A DNA stretch of 55,510 bases from Bacillota bacterium (GTDB taxonomy: Bacteria; Bacillota; Sulfobacillia; Sulfobacillales; Sulfobacillaceae). Within the stretch, counting starts at the first letter, position 1, and the number at the start of each line of letters is the position of its first letter. Where the stretch lies: positions 1-55,510 of the forward strand of contig JAJZZH010000022.1 in the NCBI GenBank assembly GCA_021797675.1, given 5' to 3'. Positions 1 through 8,204 of the stretch are shown in pieces. Below the pieces are notes generated by a model, which had not been told where the DNA came from, searched no databases, and saw nothing but the letters and a program-made list of their open reading frames with translations. Made by a program: the position numbers and the translations under genes.

Positions 1-188
1 TGATTATCCTGCAACACGCGTTGCACCAGGCCGACGAGCGCCGTGATGAGGGCCACGATCGCCTCGAATCCCCGCCGATAGGTCGCCGTGATGTACTCCC
101 GGTCAAGGTGGGCGAGATCTACGTCAAGCCCTTCGAGTGCCGTTGGGGAGGGTTCGACCGCCGGGGGTTCCGCCGAGGATGTCGCCAT
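1..188 (-). CDS. Partial protein at left edge, probable IS66-family transposase N-terminus
   Basis: An open reading frame starts at ATG 188-186 on the minus strand and runs off the window after 62 codons. A good ribosome binding site (AAGGAAGGG) sits about 7 bases upstream of the start. The visible protein has an acidic, proline-rich start. It then has an amphipathic stretch (ITALVGLVQRVLQDN) of the kind that opens IS66-type transposases just before the coiled coil and the LGQNSRNSS-like segment, which would lie outside the window. The assignment rests on this resemblance alone; no catalytic residue is visible. It could also be another coiled-coil protein. Confidence 0.4.
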   Translation of the reverse strand, partial: MATSSAEPPAVEPSPTALEGLDVDLAHLDREYITATYRRGFEAIVALITALVGLVQRVLQDN

Positions 189-965
189 TTCCAATCCCTT
201 CCTTGTTCCGTCTTACCTGACTATATACCACACAATTTGTTCAGGGTCCAGAAAAAAACGAAGGGCTAACGACATATTTTGGTCTATTTTCTTGGGGGAA
301 GACGTTGAGGTTGAGGGGTATACCTAAATAGTTACATTCGGTCACCACGGCGTCACCACGAAGCCATGGAATGAGTGTTTTGGGAGCAACAGCGTAGACA
401 CGCCGTCAACTCGAATTCGTTGATGTATCACGACTCCGAAGTACCTCAGCAACCCCGTAGACGTCAGAGGGCGCTTCTTCTAATCCCGGCGTCGCAGGTT
501 CATCCTGCCGGGGACACCATCATCAAACCCTTTCACCGCAAGCGATTGCGGGTTTCACTCTCCTTGCCCTATTCGCTGAATGCATTTCCGAAGATCGGAG
601 TGACGGGAATCTGAACGGTAGTTCCGGCACCGCCGAAAAGGTCAGCAAGCGAAGCAGCAGTCCACCTATTGCGTTCAGGCGGCGCCGCTCTACGCGACAG
701 GAAGGAGGGGTGTGTAGTGCGCTTGGAGCGAAGAGGATCGGCGAACTGAACGAAGCGTTGCCCTTCTCATGGCGGGCATTACCCGGTACGTCCGTGTCCT
801 ATCCGCCCACATTCAATCAATCATCTACCCTTGCTTGGACCTTGGTGGAGGTGCTTACCTGCGCGCGTCTTCCCTCGCGGTCGCCAAGCGTGTAAACTTA
901 GAGGAACTTTAGCAACGTCAGACAATGCCTTGGGGATACATGGATGAGGACGGGAGGCGATAACC
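189..965. other. Long gene-free stretch between the edge transposase and cimA
   Basis: No credible protein-coding gene is seen on either strand; the short open frames lack ribosome binding sites and recognisable motifs. The stretch contains a tRNA-like relic (described separately at 451-519). The last part ends in the ribosome binding site GGGAGGCG ahead of cimA. I see no T-box motif and no convincing terminator. The AT-rich part around 220-330 could hold the end of the insertion sequence that begins at the window edge, but only one end is visible, so terminal repeats cannot be compared. Confidence 0.5.
451..519 (+). pseudogene. Degraded tRNA-Arg(TCT)-like relic
   Basis: The 3' half is strongly tRNA-like. 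It has a perfect five-pair T stem (GCAGG 496-500 with CCTGC 504-508), a T loop beginning TTC but two bases short, the acceptor strand CGGGGAC (509-515), a discriminator A and an encoded CCA (517-519). At the 5' end, CCCCG (453-457) pairs with CGGGG and is followed by the usual TA. CTTCTAA at 477-483 looks like an anticodon loop with TCT. The D arm and anticodon stem no longer form and the whole unit is only about 69 nt, so it is very unlikely to be functional. It could be the scar of an integration event or an eroded tRNA gene. Confidence 0.42.
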
Positions 966-2576
966 ATGCCACGGGTGGTGCTGTATGACACCACGTTGCG
1001 GGACGGAACGCAGCGTGCGGGAATCAGCTTGTCTTTGGAGGACAAGGTGCAAATCGCGTTAGCGTTGGATGAATTCGGCATGGATTATGTCGAGGGCGGC
1101 TATCCTGGGTCTAACGTTAAGGACAGCCAATTCTTTGCGGCGATGCAAGGTCGGATGACGACGAGCCGCCTGGTGGCGTTTGGAAGCACGGCCCGCAAGG
1201 GGAGAGCAGCCGAGGAAGATCCCAACCTGCAGGCACTGATCGGGTCAGGCTGTCAAGCGGTGACGATCTTTGGCAAGGCTTCGGTATTTCATGCCGAGCG
1301 GGTGTTGGAGGTGGATCCGAAGGACAATCTCCAGATGGTGCAACAATCAGTGCGCTTTTTGGCCGACCACGGGTTGGAGGTCATTTTCGACGCCGAGCAT
1401 TTTTTTGACGGGGCCAAAGCGGACTCCGGCGCGTATGCGTTTGACGTGGTGCGTGCGGCCGAGCAGGGGGGAGCGCGTTGGATCGTCTTGTGCGATACCA
1501 ACGGCGGCAGCCTGCCCCATGAAGTCGCTGAACTGACGGAACGTGCGGTTCGAGCAGTGAGCGTTCCGATCGGAATCCATGCCCATAACGATGCGGGACT
1601 CGGGGTAGCCAATTCTCTCACCGCCGTGACGGCGGGGGCTCAAATGGTACACGGCACAATTAATGGGTACGGGGAACGATGCGGCAATGCCGATCTCTGC
1701 GTGGTATTGCCCAATTTGGTGCTGAAAATGGGATACGAGGCAGGAAAGTCTGGCAGGCTGGAATACTTGACGCGTCTTTCGCGAACGGTAGCAGATATTG
1801 CGAATCAGGTCCCTGACGGATCACAACCCTATGTAGGCGAAAATGCATTTACCCACAAGGCAGGCATGCATGTTGGTGCTGTGCGGAAACATCCCGAGGC
1901 GTACGAGCACGTCGTGCCGGCAGTAGTGGGGCAAAAACGCAAGGTGCTGGTATCCGAACTAGCCGGCCGATCGAATCTGTTGTACCAATTTGATGGCGTC
2001 GATATCGCGAGCGATACATTGAATGCCGTCATGGATGACGTCAAGCGCCTCGAGGCGGCGGGATACCAGTTCGAGGCCGCGGAATCCTCCGTCGCCCTAA
2101 TGGTCCAACGAGCGATGGGGACCTTGCGTCCCTACTATCAAATTGAACGCTTCCATGTGTCGGTTGCCATGGACACTGTGCCGGTGACCGAAGCCACGGT
2201 GCGACTGATCGTCGATGGGCAACCGGTCTTGGAAGTCGGAGACGGAGACGGGCCCGTCAATGCACTCGACAACGCGCTCCGCAAGGCATTGACTCGTTTT
2301 TATCCCGTGCTCGCCGAATTGCGCTTGACCGACTATAAAGTTCGGGTCTTGGACGGCAAAGAGGCTACCGCAGCTACGGTTCGCGTGCATGTGCGCTCCG
2401 AATTCCGCGGGGAGCCGGTGACCACCGTCGGGGTTTCGCCGAACATCCTGGAAGCCTCGTGGAAAGCCCTCCTGGATGCCGTTGACTACACGCTATGGAA
2501 GGCGGAGTCAACCCCGGCCGCCGGCTCTCAACCTACACCGTCAACGGACATGGGGAACTTCCAGGTTAAGCTCTGA
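966..2576 (+). CDS. cimA: (R)-citramalate synthase
   Basis: This enzyme condenses acetyl-CoA with pyruvate to give citramalate, the entry to threonine-independent isoleucine synthesis. The 536-residue protein has the LeuA/HMG-lyase barrel. It starts with DTTLRDGTQRAG (residues 8-19), a metal site with HAHND at 204-208, and GTINGYGERCGNADL soon after. A C-terminal LeuA-type dimerisation/regulatory domain occupies roughly residues 390-520. Length and the YPGSN segment fit the long citramalate synthase family better than 2-isopropylmalate synthase. The ATG is preceded by GGGAGGCG. The 3' end overlaps convergent dapA by 36 bases. LeuCD, encoded nearby, could carry out the next isomerisation. Homocitrate or isopropylmalate synthase activity is the main alternative. 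Confidence 0.88.
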   Translation: MPRVVLYDTTLRDGTQRAGISLSLEDKVQIALALDEFGMDYVEGGYPGSNVKDSQFFAAMQGRMTTSRLVAFGSTARKGRAAEEDPNLQALIGSGCQAVTIFGKASVFHAERVLEVDPKDNLQMVQQSVRFLADHGLEVIFDAEHFFDGAKADSGAYAFDVVRAAEQGGARWIVLCDTNGGSLPHEVAELTERAVRAVSVPIGIHAHNDAGLGVANSLTAVTAGAQMVHGTINGYGERCGNADLCVVLPNLVLKMGYEAGKSGRLEYLTRLSRTVADIANQVPDGSQPYVGENAFTHKAGMHVGAVRKHPEAYEHVVPAVVGQKRKVLVSELAGRSNLLYQFDGVDIASDTLNAVMDDVKRLEAAGYQFEAAESSVALMVQRAMGTLRPYYQIERFHVSVAMDTVPVTEATVRLIVDGQPVLEVGDGDGPVNALDNALRKALTRFYPVLAELRLTDYKVRVLDGKEATAATVRVHVRSEFRGEPVTTVGVSPNILEASWKALLDAVDYTLWKAESTPAAGSQPTPSTDMGNFQVKL

Positions 2577-3449
2577 CATCTCTCGGAGCAATTGGCCGAG
2601 ACGTTGGAGCATCCGCTGATCCTCAGGCATGGCCAGCGGCAAGCGAACGGTTTCCACCGGCCAACCCATCTGGGTCAGAGCCCATTTTACTGGGATGGGA
2701 TTGGTGAGCCGGAATAACTCCTCGAAGAGAGGGAGCAAGGCACAGTGTAACCCATACGCCCGCTCAACGTCGTGCGCGTCCCACGCCCGCCATAGACTCT
2801 GCAGGGCATCGCCTGCCACATGAGACGCCACACTGACCACGCCGTGCGCACCCAAGCTCAACGCCGGGTAGAACATGGCGTCGTCGCCGCTGTACACTTT
2901 GAACGCGGTGGGCGTCTGACTCAGCAAATGGGCAATTTGACCAATGTTGCCGGAGGCTTCCTTAATCGCCATAAGATTGGGGGCCTGCTCAATCACCCGG
3001 CTTACGGTGTCGGGCTCCACGTTGGTAGCCGTCCGCCCAGGCACATTGTACAGCATGAGGGGTAGCCGGGTCGCCTGGGCGATGGCTGTGAAATGTTTGA
3101 CGAGGGCATATTGCGGGGGTTTGTTGTAGTACGGGCTCACCACTAAGACGCCATCGGCGCCCCACTCTTCGGCAGCGCGGGTCCATTCAATCGATTGGCG
3201 AGTGTTGTTCGAGCCCGTGCCCACCCAGACCGGAATGTGTGCGGGAACGCTGGAGCGGACGGCGAAAAACAGGTCGTGCCGTTCTTGGTCGGTGAGGGTG
3301 GGGGACTCACCGGTGGTGCCAGCCACCATCAACCCGTCGGTGCCGTGCTCCACCATCCAGGCGGCCAATCTGCCCGCGGTGTCGAGATCGAGGTCGCCGT
3401 GGCGATCAAATGGCGTAATCATCGCGGTAAAAATGCGTGGCCAAATCAT
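2541..3449 (-). CDS. dapA: 4-hydroxy-tetrahydrodipicolinate synthase
   Basis: DapA condenses pyruvate with aspartate semialdehyde, the first committed step to diaminopimelate, lysine and, in spore formers, dipicolinate. The 302-residue protein shows the TIM-barrel family marks: AGTTGES near residue 43-49, catalytic Tyr134 in LYNVPGRT, and the Schiff-base Lys163 in AIKEASGN. The start at 3449 is chosen because TAAGGAGG lies just upstream and the protein then begins MIWPRIFTAMITPF, the usual family start. The gene converges on cimA with a 36-base overlap. A separate small gene with its own terminator lies 137 bases upstream, so the dapA promoter is probably between 3450 and 3564, but I could not identify it. 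Confidence 0.95.
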   Translation of the reverse strand: MIWPRIFTAMITPFDRHGDLDLDTAGRLAAWMVEHGTDGLMVAGTTGESPTLTDQERHDLFFAVRSSVPAHIPVWVGTGSNNTRQSIEWTRAAEEWGADGVLVVSPYYNKPPQYALVKHFTAIAQATRLPLMLYNVPGRTATNVEPDTVSRVIEQAPNLMAIKEASGNIGQIAHLLSQTPTAFKVYSGDDAMFYPALSLGAHGVVSVASHVAGDALQSLWRAWDAHDVERAYGLHCALLPLFEELFRLTNPIPVKWALTQMGWPVETVRLPLAMPEDQRMLQRLGQLLREMSELNLEVPHVR

Positions 3450-3563
3450 AATATCCTCCTTAGAATGCAGTCGGGGGTCTTCGTGCCCGACGGTCCGAGT
3501 TAAAAGCACATTTCAACGTATGCAGACGACGCCAAAACGTCCGGCCCGCACACGTAGCCGGCA

Positions 3564-3588
3564 AGCCGGGCCGCAACACGGCCCGGCT
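3564..3588 (-). terminator. Strong hairpin after the 44-codon gene
   Basis: AGCCGGGCCG (3564-3573) and CGGCCCGGCT (3579-3588) form a perfect 10-bp stem with a 5-base loop. The stem starts inside the stop codon of the small gene at 3587-3721. On the minus strand only two T residues follow it, so it may act as a weak terminator, an mRNA stabiliser, or an attenuator between the small gene and dapA. Confidence 0.5.
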
Positions 3589-3721
3589 ATATCTTGATGC
3601 GCTTAAAACTCGGAACAGCTAAAGAGGTGTTATGATTTCCGGAGGGGGATACGCTCGGAAGACTGGTGAAAGAAAGAGTGCCCTGCAGGCGTGGATCTCC
3701 TTGCGGCAGACCATCCTGCAT
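3587..3721 (-). CDS. Unknown 44-residue protein with its own promoter
   Basis: The frame starts at ATG 3721-3719 after AAAGGAGGAGTTAGCG, an excellent ribosome binding site, and ends at TAG 3589-3587. The product is polar, Ser/Pro/Gly-rich and has a basic C-terminus (SFKRIKI). It has no membrane segment or cysteine. A sigma-A-like promoter lies 45 bases upstream, and a 10-bp GC hairpin begins at the stop codon, so the transcription unit looks complete. I do not recognise the sequence. It could be a small spore or stress protein, or a leader peptide for dapA. Against the leader idea, lysine codons are few, although three fall in the last five residues. Confidence 0.6.
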   Translation of the reverse strand: MQDGLPQGDPRLQGTLSFTSLPSVSPSGNHNTSLAVPSFKRIKI

Positions 3722-3766
3722 CGCTAACTCCTCCTTTCGGCGACTACCATGCTAAATATAGTCTGC

Positions 3767-3794
3767 ATTATACGTGATGGACGCAAGCTTGTAA
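3767..3794 (-). promoter_or_regulatory. Sigma-A-like promoter for the 44-codon gene
   Basis: On the minus strand TTACAA (3794-3789) and a perfect TATAAT (3772-3767) are separated by 16 bases. Transcription would begin near 3760, about 40 bases before the small gene's start codon. The downstream sequence contains a strong ribosome binding site. Confidence 0.6.
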
Positions 3795-4223
3795 AGCGGC
3801 GTCAGCCAAGAATTTTTATCTGAGCGCCCAAGGCGCACTGCTTGTCGCGCTGTCTATCCCGGGTGTCAACGGGGCGGACCATGGCCGCGTGCAAGCTCGC
3901 GGTGTGGCTGGGTACCAAACCTGCGTGATGCCGCGACCTTCAACCAAGCACCTGCGCGAAGAATCGAATTGCCCATGCCCCCTGTCATGTATCCGTGGCT
4001 CGTCGCATTGTCACGAGGGTCGGGCCGTACGCGTAGGCCTGCCAACGGTGAAGGGTCTTGGTTCGCTGTCACCGACGTTAGGCCCGCGCGAACGGGTGTC
4101 CAAGGGCACGGGGCCGCAAGCCACCGCGCAACGCCATCGTCAGCCCCGTCCGTCCCCGATTGAACGGTGCAATGATACAATGAGGAAAGTGGATGACAAC
4201 ACTATTGAGTCAAAGGAGTGGCA
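3795..4223. other. Gene-free stretch before dapL
   Basis: This divergent gap holds the promoter region of dapL. TACAAT occurs about 50 bases before the dapL start but I see no well-spaced -35 box for it. Open frames on both strands lack start signals and family motifs. I see no riboswitch of the lysine or T-box class. The composition and broken frames are consistent with eroded DNA. Confidence 0.45.
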
Positions 4224-5420
4224 ATGATCAAACCTGCGGCCAGAATGGCGGAACTTCCGCCGTACCTGTTTCTTGAATTGGATCGCTTAGCGGAGGCTCG
4301 GCGTCAACTTGGCCGAGATGTGATTAATCTCGGTGTGGGAGACCCGGATTTGCCGACGCCCGACTATATTGTGGACGCCATGATGCAGGCGGTCAAACGG
4401 CCGGCGAATCATCGCTATCCCAACTATTTGGGTGGGGTGTCCTTTCGCCGTTCGATGGCGCAGTGGTATCACCACCGCTTCGGAGTCGAACTCGACCCCG
4501 ACCGCGAAGTCGTGGGATTAATTGGGTCCAAAGAGGGCATTGCACATTTGATATGGGCGATGGCGGGAGCGGGTGACCTGGTGCTGGTGCCTGACCCCGC
4601 ATATCCTGTGTATGCAACCCAGGCCACGCTGGCAGGAGCGGAGGCGGTGACGCTGGCCTTGGATCCGTCGCGCGGATTTCTCCCCGATTTGGACGCAGTT
4701 GACGAAGCGGTGTGGCGCCAGGCCAAGATGCTCTGGTTAAACTATCCCAACAACCCGACCGGAGCCATCGCGCCCGAAGCGTTTTTGGCCGAGGCCGTCG
4801 ACCGCTGCCGGCATTACGACGTATTATTGTGCCACGACAACGCCTATGCGGAAATGACCTACGACGGATATCGAGCGCCCAGCGTATTGCAAATTCCGGG
4901 CGCCAAGGAGATCGCGGTCGAGTTCTACTCTTTTTCGAAACCATTTAATATGACGGGCTGGCGCGTCGCCGCCGCGGTGGGGGCTCCGGTGGCCATCGAA
5001 GCGTTGGGGCTCTTGAAGAGCCATTTGGATTCTGGGGTGTTTACAGCGGTGCAAGAGGCGGCGATCGTTGCGTTAGACACCGGAGGGGGAAGCGAGGCGG
5101 GGCGGGTCTTCGAACGAATGAATGCCATCTACGCCGCCCGCCGCGACCTCGTGGTCGACGGCTTGAGTGCGGCTGGACTCGATATTTCGCGGCCCTTGGC
5201 GACATTTTACCTCTGGTTTCGGACCCCGGGGAAAATGACCTCGGCGGCCGCATCCAAGTTTTTCTTGGAGCAGGCAGATACGGTGGTTACGCCCGGCCGG
5301 GCGTATGGCGCCCATGGCGAAGGATGGCTTCGCATTGCGCTGACAGAATCCGAGGAGCGCTTGCAAAGCGCGGTGGAACGGATGGCTGCCGCCGTCAAGA
5401 TGCACCCGGTTGGCAGCTGA
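4224..5420 (+). CDS. dapL: LL-diaminopimelate aminotransferase (class I aminotransferase)
   Basis: The enzyme probably converts tetrahydrodipicolinate directly to LL-diaminopimelate with glutamate and PLP, bypassing succinyl or acetyl intermediates. The 398-residue fold-type I protein shows INLGVGDPDLPTP near the N-terminus, YPNNPTGA, and the PLP lysine (about residue 239) in SFSKPFNMTGWR, all typical of DapL and related transaminases. ATG 4224 is preferred over the in-frame GTG at 4218 because AAAGGAG lies 5 bases before the ATG and overlaps the GTG. Proximity to dapA supports the DapL role. Another aspartate/aromatic transaminase of the same class is possible. A bidirectional hairpin follows. 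Confidence 0.8.
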   Translation: MIKPAARMAELPPYLFLELDRLAEARRQLGRDVINLGVGDPDLPTPDYIVDAMMQAVKRPANHRYPNYLGGVSFRRSMAQWYHHRFGVELDPDREVVGLIGSKEGIAHLIWAMAGAGDLVLVPDPAYPVYATQATLAGAEAVTLALDPSRGFLPDLDAVDEAVWRQAKMLWLNYPNNPTGAIAPEAFLAEAVDRCRHYDVLLCHDNAYAEMTYDGYRAPSVLQIPGAKEIAVEFYSFSKPFNMTGWRVAAAVGAPVAIEALGLLKSHLDSGVFTAVQEAAIVALDTGGGSEAGRVFERMNAIYAARRDLVVDGLSAAGLDISRPLATFYLWFRTPGKMTSAAASKFFLEQADTVVTPGRAYGAHGEGWLRIALTESEERLQSAVERMAAAVKMHPVGS

Positions 5421-5436
5421 ACCACAAACCCCGAAA

Positions 5437-5479
5437 TAGCCTCTTCCCCGGCCGCCGCTGGACGGCAGGGAAGAGGCTA
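5437..5479. terminator. Bidirectional terminator between dapL and leuD
   Basis: TAGCCTCTTCCC (5437-5448) and GGGAAGAGGCTA (5468-5479) form a perfect 12-bp stem around a 19-base GC-rich loop. It lies between the convergent ends of dapL and leuD, where one hairpin can serve both strands. T-tracts on either side are weak. Confidence 0.7.
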
Positions 5480-5491
5480 GGGGTCACTCGG

Positions 5492-6085
5492 CTACCCATG
5501 GCGGCTTTCATAGGCGAGGATGGCTTCTTCTTGCGCCAACGTGCGGGCGATGTCATCCAGCCCGTGAAGCAGGGTGTCTTGTTGATATGGACTCAGGGCA
5601 AAGCGATACGTGAAGGTCCCCTCGGCATCTTGAACCGTCAGGGCACTCACGTCGACGATCAGGGTGAGGCTGGCGGATCGGCACCGGTCGGTCAGCGCAG
5701 CCACCTGGCTAGGACTCAAGACGAGCGGTAGCATGCCGTTTTTGAAGCAGTTGTGGAAAAAGATATCGGCGAATGACGGTGCGATAATGACGCGAAACCC
5801 GTAGTCATGCAGTGCCCACGGCGCGTGCTCGCGGGACGAGCCGCAACCAAAGTTGGCGCCGGCAATTAAAACGGTCGCGCCGCGATATTGCTCTTGATTG
5901 AGAATAAACGAGGGATTGGGCGTCTGATCGGCCAGATACCGCCAGTCATAAAATAGATACTGGCCGAATCCGGAACGTTCCACCCGCTTGAGAAACTGTT
6001 TAGGAATAATCTGATCGGTGTCGATATTGGCCCGCGCAATCGGCACGGCAAGTCCTGTATGACGCACTAGCGGCTCCACACTCAT
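5492..6085 (-). CDS. leuD: 3-isopropylmalate dehydratase small subunit
   Basis: LeuD pairs with LeuC to isomerise 2-isopropylmalate; many LeuCD enzymes also isomerise citramalate. The 197-residue protein has the swivel-domain marks: [12 protein letters not shown] near residue 22, [17 protein letters not shown] near residue 75-91, and [11 protein letters not shown]. Its length matches the long (E. coli-like) LeuD type rather than the short archaeal type. The start overlaps the leuC stop by 4 bases (ATGA), which indicates translational coupling. With cimA in the same region, the complex probably serves isoleucine as well as leucine synthesis. Confidence 0.95.
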   Translation of the reverse strand: MSVEPLVRHTGLAVPIARANIDTDQIIPKQFLKRVERSGFGQYLFYDWRYLADQTPNPSFILNQEQYRGATVLIAGANFGCGSSREHAPWALHDYGFRVIIAPSFADIFFHNCFKNGMLPLVLSPSQVAALTDRCRSASLTLIVDVSALTVQDAEGTFTYRFALSPYQQDTLLHGLDDIARTLAQEEAILAYESRHG

Positions 6086-7506
6086 GCCTCCCTTTCCCCC
6101 AAAAGTAATTCGCGAACGTCGATGAAATGTCCGTAGATGGCGGCCGCGGCGGCCATCTCCGGGCTCACCAGATGTGTGCGACCTCCCCGGCCCTGACGGC
6201 CCTCAAAGTTCCGGTTCGAGGTGGAGGCGCACCGCTCCCCAGGTTGCAGGACATCCGGGTTCATGCCTAAACACATGCTGCACCCCGGCTCGCGCCATTC
6301 CATGCCCGCATCCCGGAAAATCTTGTCGAGGCCGAGGGCTTCGGCTTCCCGTTTGACCCGCCCGGAACCCGGCACAACCATCGCCTTCACCGTGGGGGCT
6401 ACGGTTTTGCCCTGGATAACTTTGGCTGCCCGCTGAAGGTCTTCGAGGCGGCCATTGGTACAAGATCCGATAAATACCCGGTCGATGTGAATCTCGGTGA
6501 TCGAGGTATTGGGCTCCAAGCCCATATAGGCTAGCGCCAGCCGTATGCTCTCGGCCTGCGCTGCATCGTCCACCGCGTCGGGATCGGGAACGCGTCCGTG
6601 GACCGTGGTGACCATGCCCGGGCTGGTTCCCCAGGTGACCATCGGCGCGAGTTCGGCCAGGTTCACCTCCACCGTGCGGTCAAACTTTGCTCCCGGATCG
6701 GTCGCCAGGGCCAGCCAGCGTTGGCGCAGCTGCCCGTCCAGCTCGGGGGCATAAGGCCGCCCGGCGACGTAGCGCAACGTGGTTTCGTCGGGCGACACCA
6801 TGCCGGCCCGCGCCCCGGCCTCGATGCTCATATTGCAGAGCGTCATTCGCTCTTCCATGGTGAGCTGCCGCACGGCTTCACCAGTATATTCAATGACTGA
6901 GCCGGTTGCCCCCGACGTCCCAATCTGGCCGATAAGGCCGAGCATCATGTCTTTGGGGGTTACGCCCGGCGGACGCTGGCCGACAAAGCGCACTTCCATC
7001 GTTTGCGGTCGAGCTTGCACCAGGCATTGGGTGGCCAGGACGTGTTCTACTTCGCTGGTTCCGATGCCAAACGCGAGAGCGCCGAACGCGCCATGGGTGG
7101 CCGTATGGCTGTCGCCGCAGACAATCGTCATGCCGGGCTGGGTTAATCCCTGCTCGGGCCCAATGATATGCACGATGCCCTGATCTGGATGATGCAGATT
7201 GAATAGACGGATGTCAAACTCTTGGCAATTAGCCTCCAGCAGTTCCATTTGGCGCAGAGCGATGGCGTCCTTCACCGGCAGGCTCCGATCTGTGGTCGGA
7301 ACGTTGTGATCCATGACGGCAAAGGTGCGTTCTGGCCGGCGCACGCGGCGGCCCGCGGCCCGCAATCCTTCGAAGGCCTGAGGTGACGTGACTTCATGCA
7401 CCAAGTGCAAGTCAATATATAACAGGGCTGGTTCATTTGGAGGCTGAACGACCACATGGTCATCCCAGATTTTTTCGAACAGCGTGCGGGGCACGAAGAT
7501 CACCAT
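6082..7506 (-). CDS. leuC: 3-isopropylmalate dehydratase large subunit
   Basis: This is the aconitase-type 4Fe-4S subunit, 474 residues. The three cluster cysteines are visible in GSCTNGR and [36 protein letters not shown] and the substrate-loop segment MTIVCGDSH fit LeuC. The ATG at 7506 sits in AAGGATGG with too little room for a ribosome binding site. GTG 7503 or GTG 7494 (protein starting at PRTLFEKIW) may be the true start. LeuD follows with a 4-base overlap. A promoter candidate lies about 120 bases upstream; I see no T-box in that short leader. Confidence 0.95.
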   Translation of the reverse strand: MVIFVPRTLFEKIWDDHVVVQPPNEPALLYIDLHLVHEVTSPQAFEGLRAAGRRVRRPERTFAVMDHNVPTTDRSLPVKDAIALRQMELLEANCQEFDIRLFNLHHPDQGIVHIIGPEQGLTQPGMTIVCGDSHTATHGAFGALAFGIGTSEVEHVLATQCLVQARPQTMEVRFVGQRPPGVTPKDMMLGLIGQIGTSGATGSVIEYTGEAVRQLTMEERMTLCNMSIEAGARAGMVSPDETTLRYVAGRPYAPELDGQLRQRWLALATDPGAKFDRTVEVNLAELAPMVTWGTSPGMVTTVHGRVPDPDAVDDAAQAESIRLALAYMGLEPNTSITEIHIDRVFIGSCTNGRLEDLQRAAKVIQGKTVAPTVKAMVVPGSGRVKREAEALGLDKIFRDAGMEWREPGCSMCLGMNPDVLQPGERCASTSNRNFEGRQGRGGRTHLVSPEMAAAAAIYGHFIDVRELLLGEREA

Positions 7507-7625
7507 CCTTCATTCAAAATTTGCTAGAGACACTTTCCCGATCGCCGAGAGGCGGCAGCAAGATATCCGGAGAAGAGCCGTTCGCACGAGCGGTCCAGGA
7601 TCCGCCCACACCGCCATCAAAGTGA

Positions 7626-7654
7626 AGTGTAGCGATTTTGTCTCGGTTCGTCGA
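7626..7654 (-). promoter_or_regulatory. Candidate promoter of leuCD
   Basis: On the minus strand TCGACG (7654-7649) and TACACT (7631-7626) are 17 bases apart, giving a leader of roughly 115 bases before leuC. Both boxes are imperfect matches, so this is a candidate only. Confidence 0.35.
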
Positions 7655-7997
7655 TAGCGTGGCGCCTATGCTGAGACGATCCGTTGCCTATAATCGGTTT
7701 CCCGTTTTTCCTGGCCCAGATAGGGCAATCATTCCATCATTCAGCAAGGAGCCGCCGAACAGCTCGCGCCGGGGAGCGATTCCGCAGGACGACGAAAATT
7801 TGCGGGAAGACCGCAGAGTATCGTCGATTGCTCTGCCTGCCCGTCTGCAGGCTCCGAAAAGTTACCCAAAAGCGCCACAGGAGGCGTTCAATGTGCTACA
7901 CTCAATCCATGCAAGGGGGGTCGGCGTGGGTTAAGACACGGCTTAGACCGTCACCATGTCAGTCTATAGGTTGTTCGCGAGGAACAAGCCACAGCCT
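7655..7997. other. Divergent gap between leuC and the proBA leader
   Basis: No gene is supported here. TACACT at 7897-7902 could be the -10 box of the proBA transcript, with a poor -35. Bases 7910-7997 probably form the 5' part of that leader. Other open frames lack start signals. Confidence 0.4.
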
Positions 7998-8190
7998 TTG
8001 GAATCGCTTCAGCGAGCCGGCGGCGGTGAAAGGTCGGTGCGGGAACGAAGGCTTGCCCACTTTGGAGCGATCCGATGAAAAATCGGACGGCGCCGGCCGA
8101 TATCCGGGTCAAGTGGCTGGTGGCAACCAGCCACTGAGGTGGTACCGCGGATCGGAAGCGTTCGCCCTCACATGGTGAGGGTTTTTTTGT
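7998..8190 (+). promoter_or_regulatory. T-box leader of proBA, proline-type
   Basis: T-box leaders bind uncharged tRNA and switch a terminator off. The diagnostic box AGGTGGTACCGCGG is at 8137-8150. Upstream, bases around 7999-8008 can pair with AGCGATCC near 8066-8073 to close Stem I. Within Stem I the string CCC-ACTTTGGAG at 8056-8067 matches the usual specifier-plus-TTGGAG layout, giving the proline codon CCC. The variable base in the box is T, predicting discriminator A on the tRNA. A terminator with a seven-T run follows at 8165-8188. Proline specificity agrees with the downstream proBA genes. Confidence 0.88.
8165..8188 (+). terminator. T-box-controlled terminator before proB
   Basis: CCCTCAC (8165-8171) pairs with GTGAGGG (8175-8181) across a three-base loop, followed by seven T residues. 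The proB ribosome binding site GGGAG begins only four bases after the T-run, so the terminator sits directly against the gene. Confidence 0.88.
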
Positions 8191-8204
8191 TGGGAGTGAC
8201 TTGG

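Noticed and set aside
7507-7625. Leucine T-box or leader peptide before leuC
   Set aside because: No GGTGGNACCGCG box on the minus strand and no short frame rich in leucine codons with a ribosome binding site.
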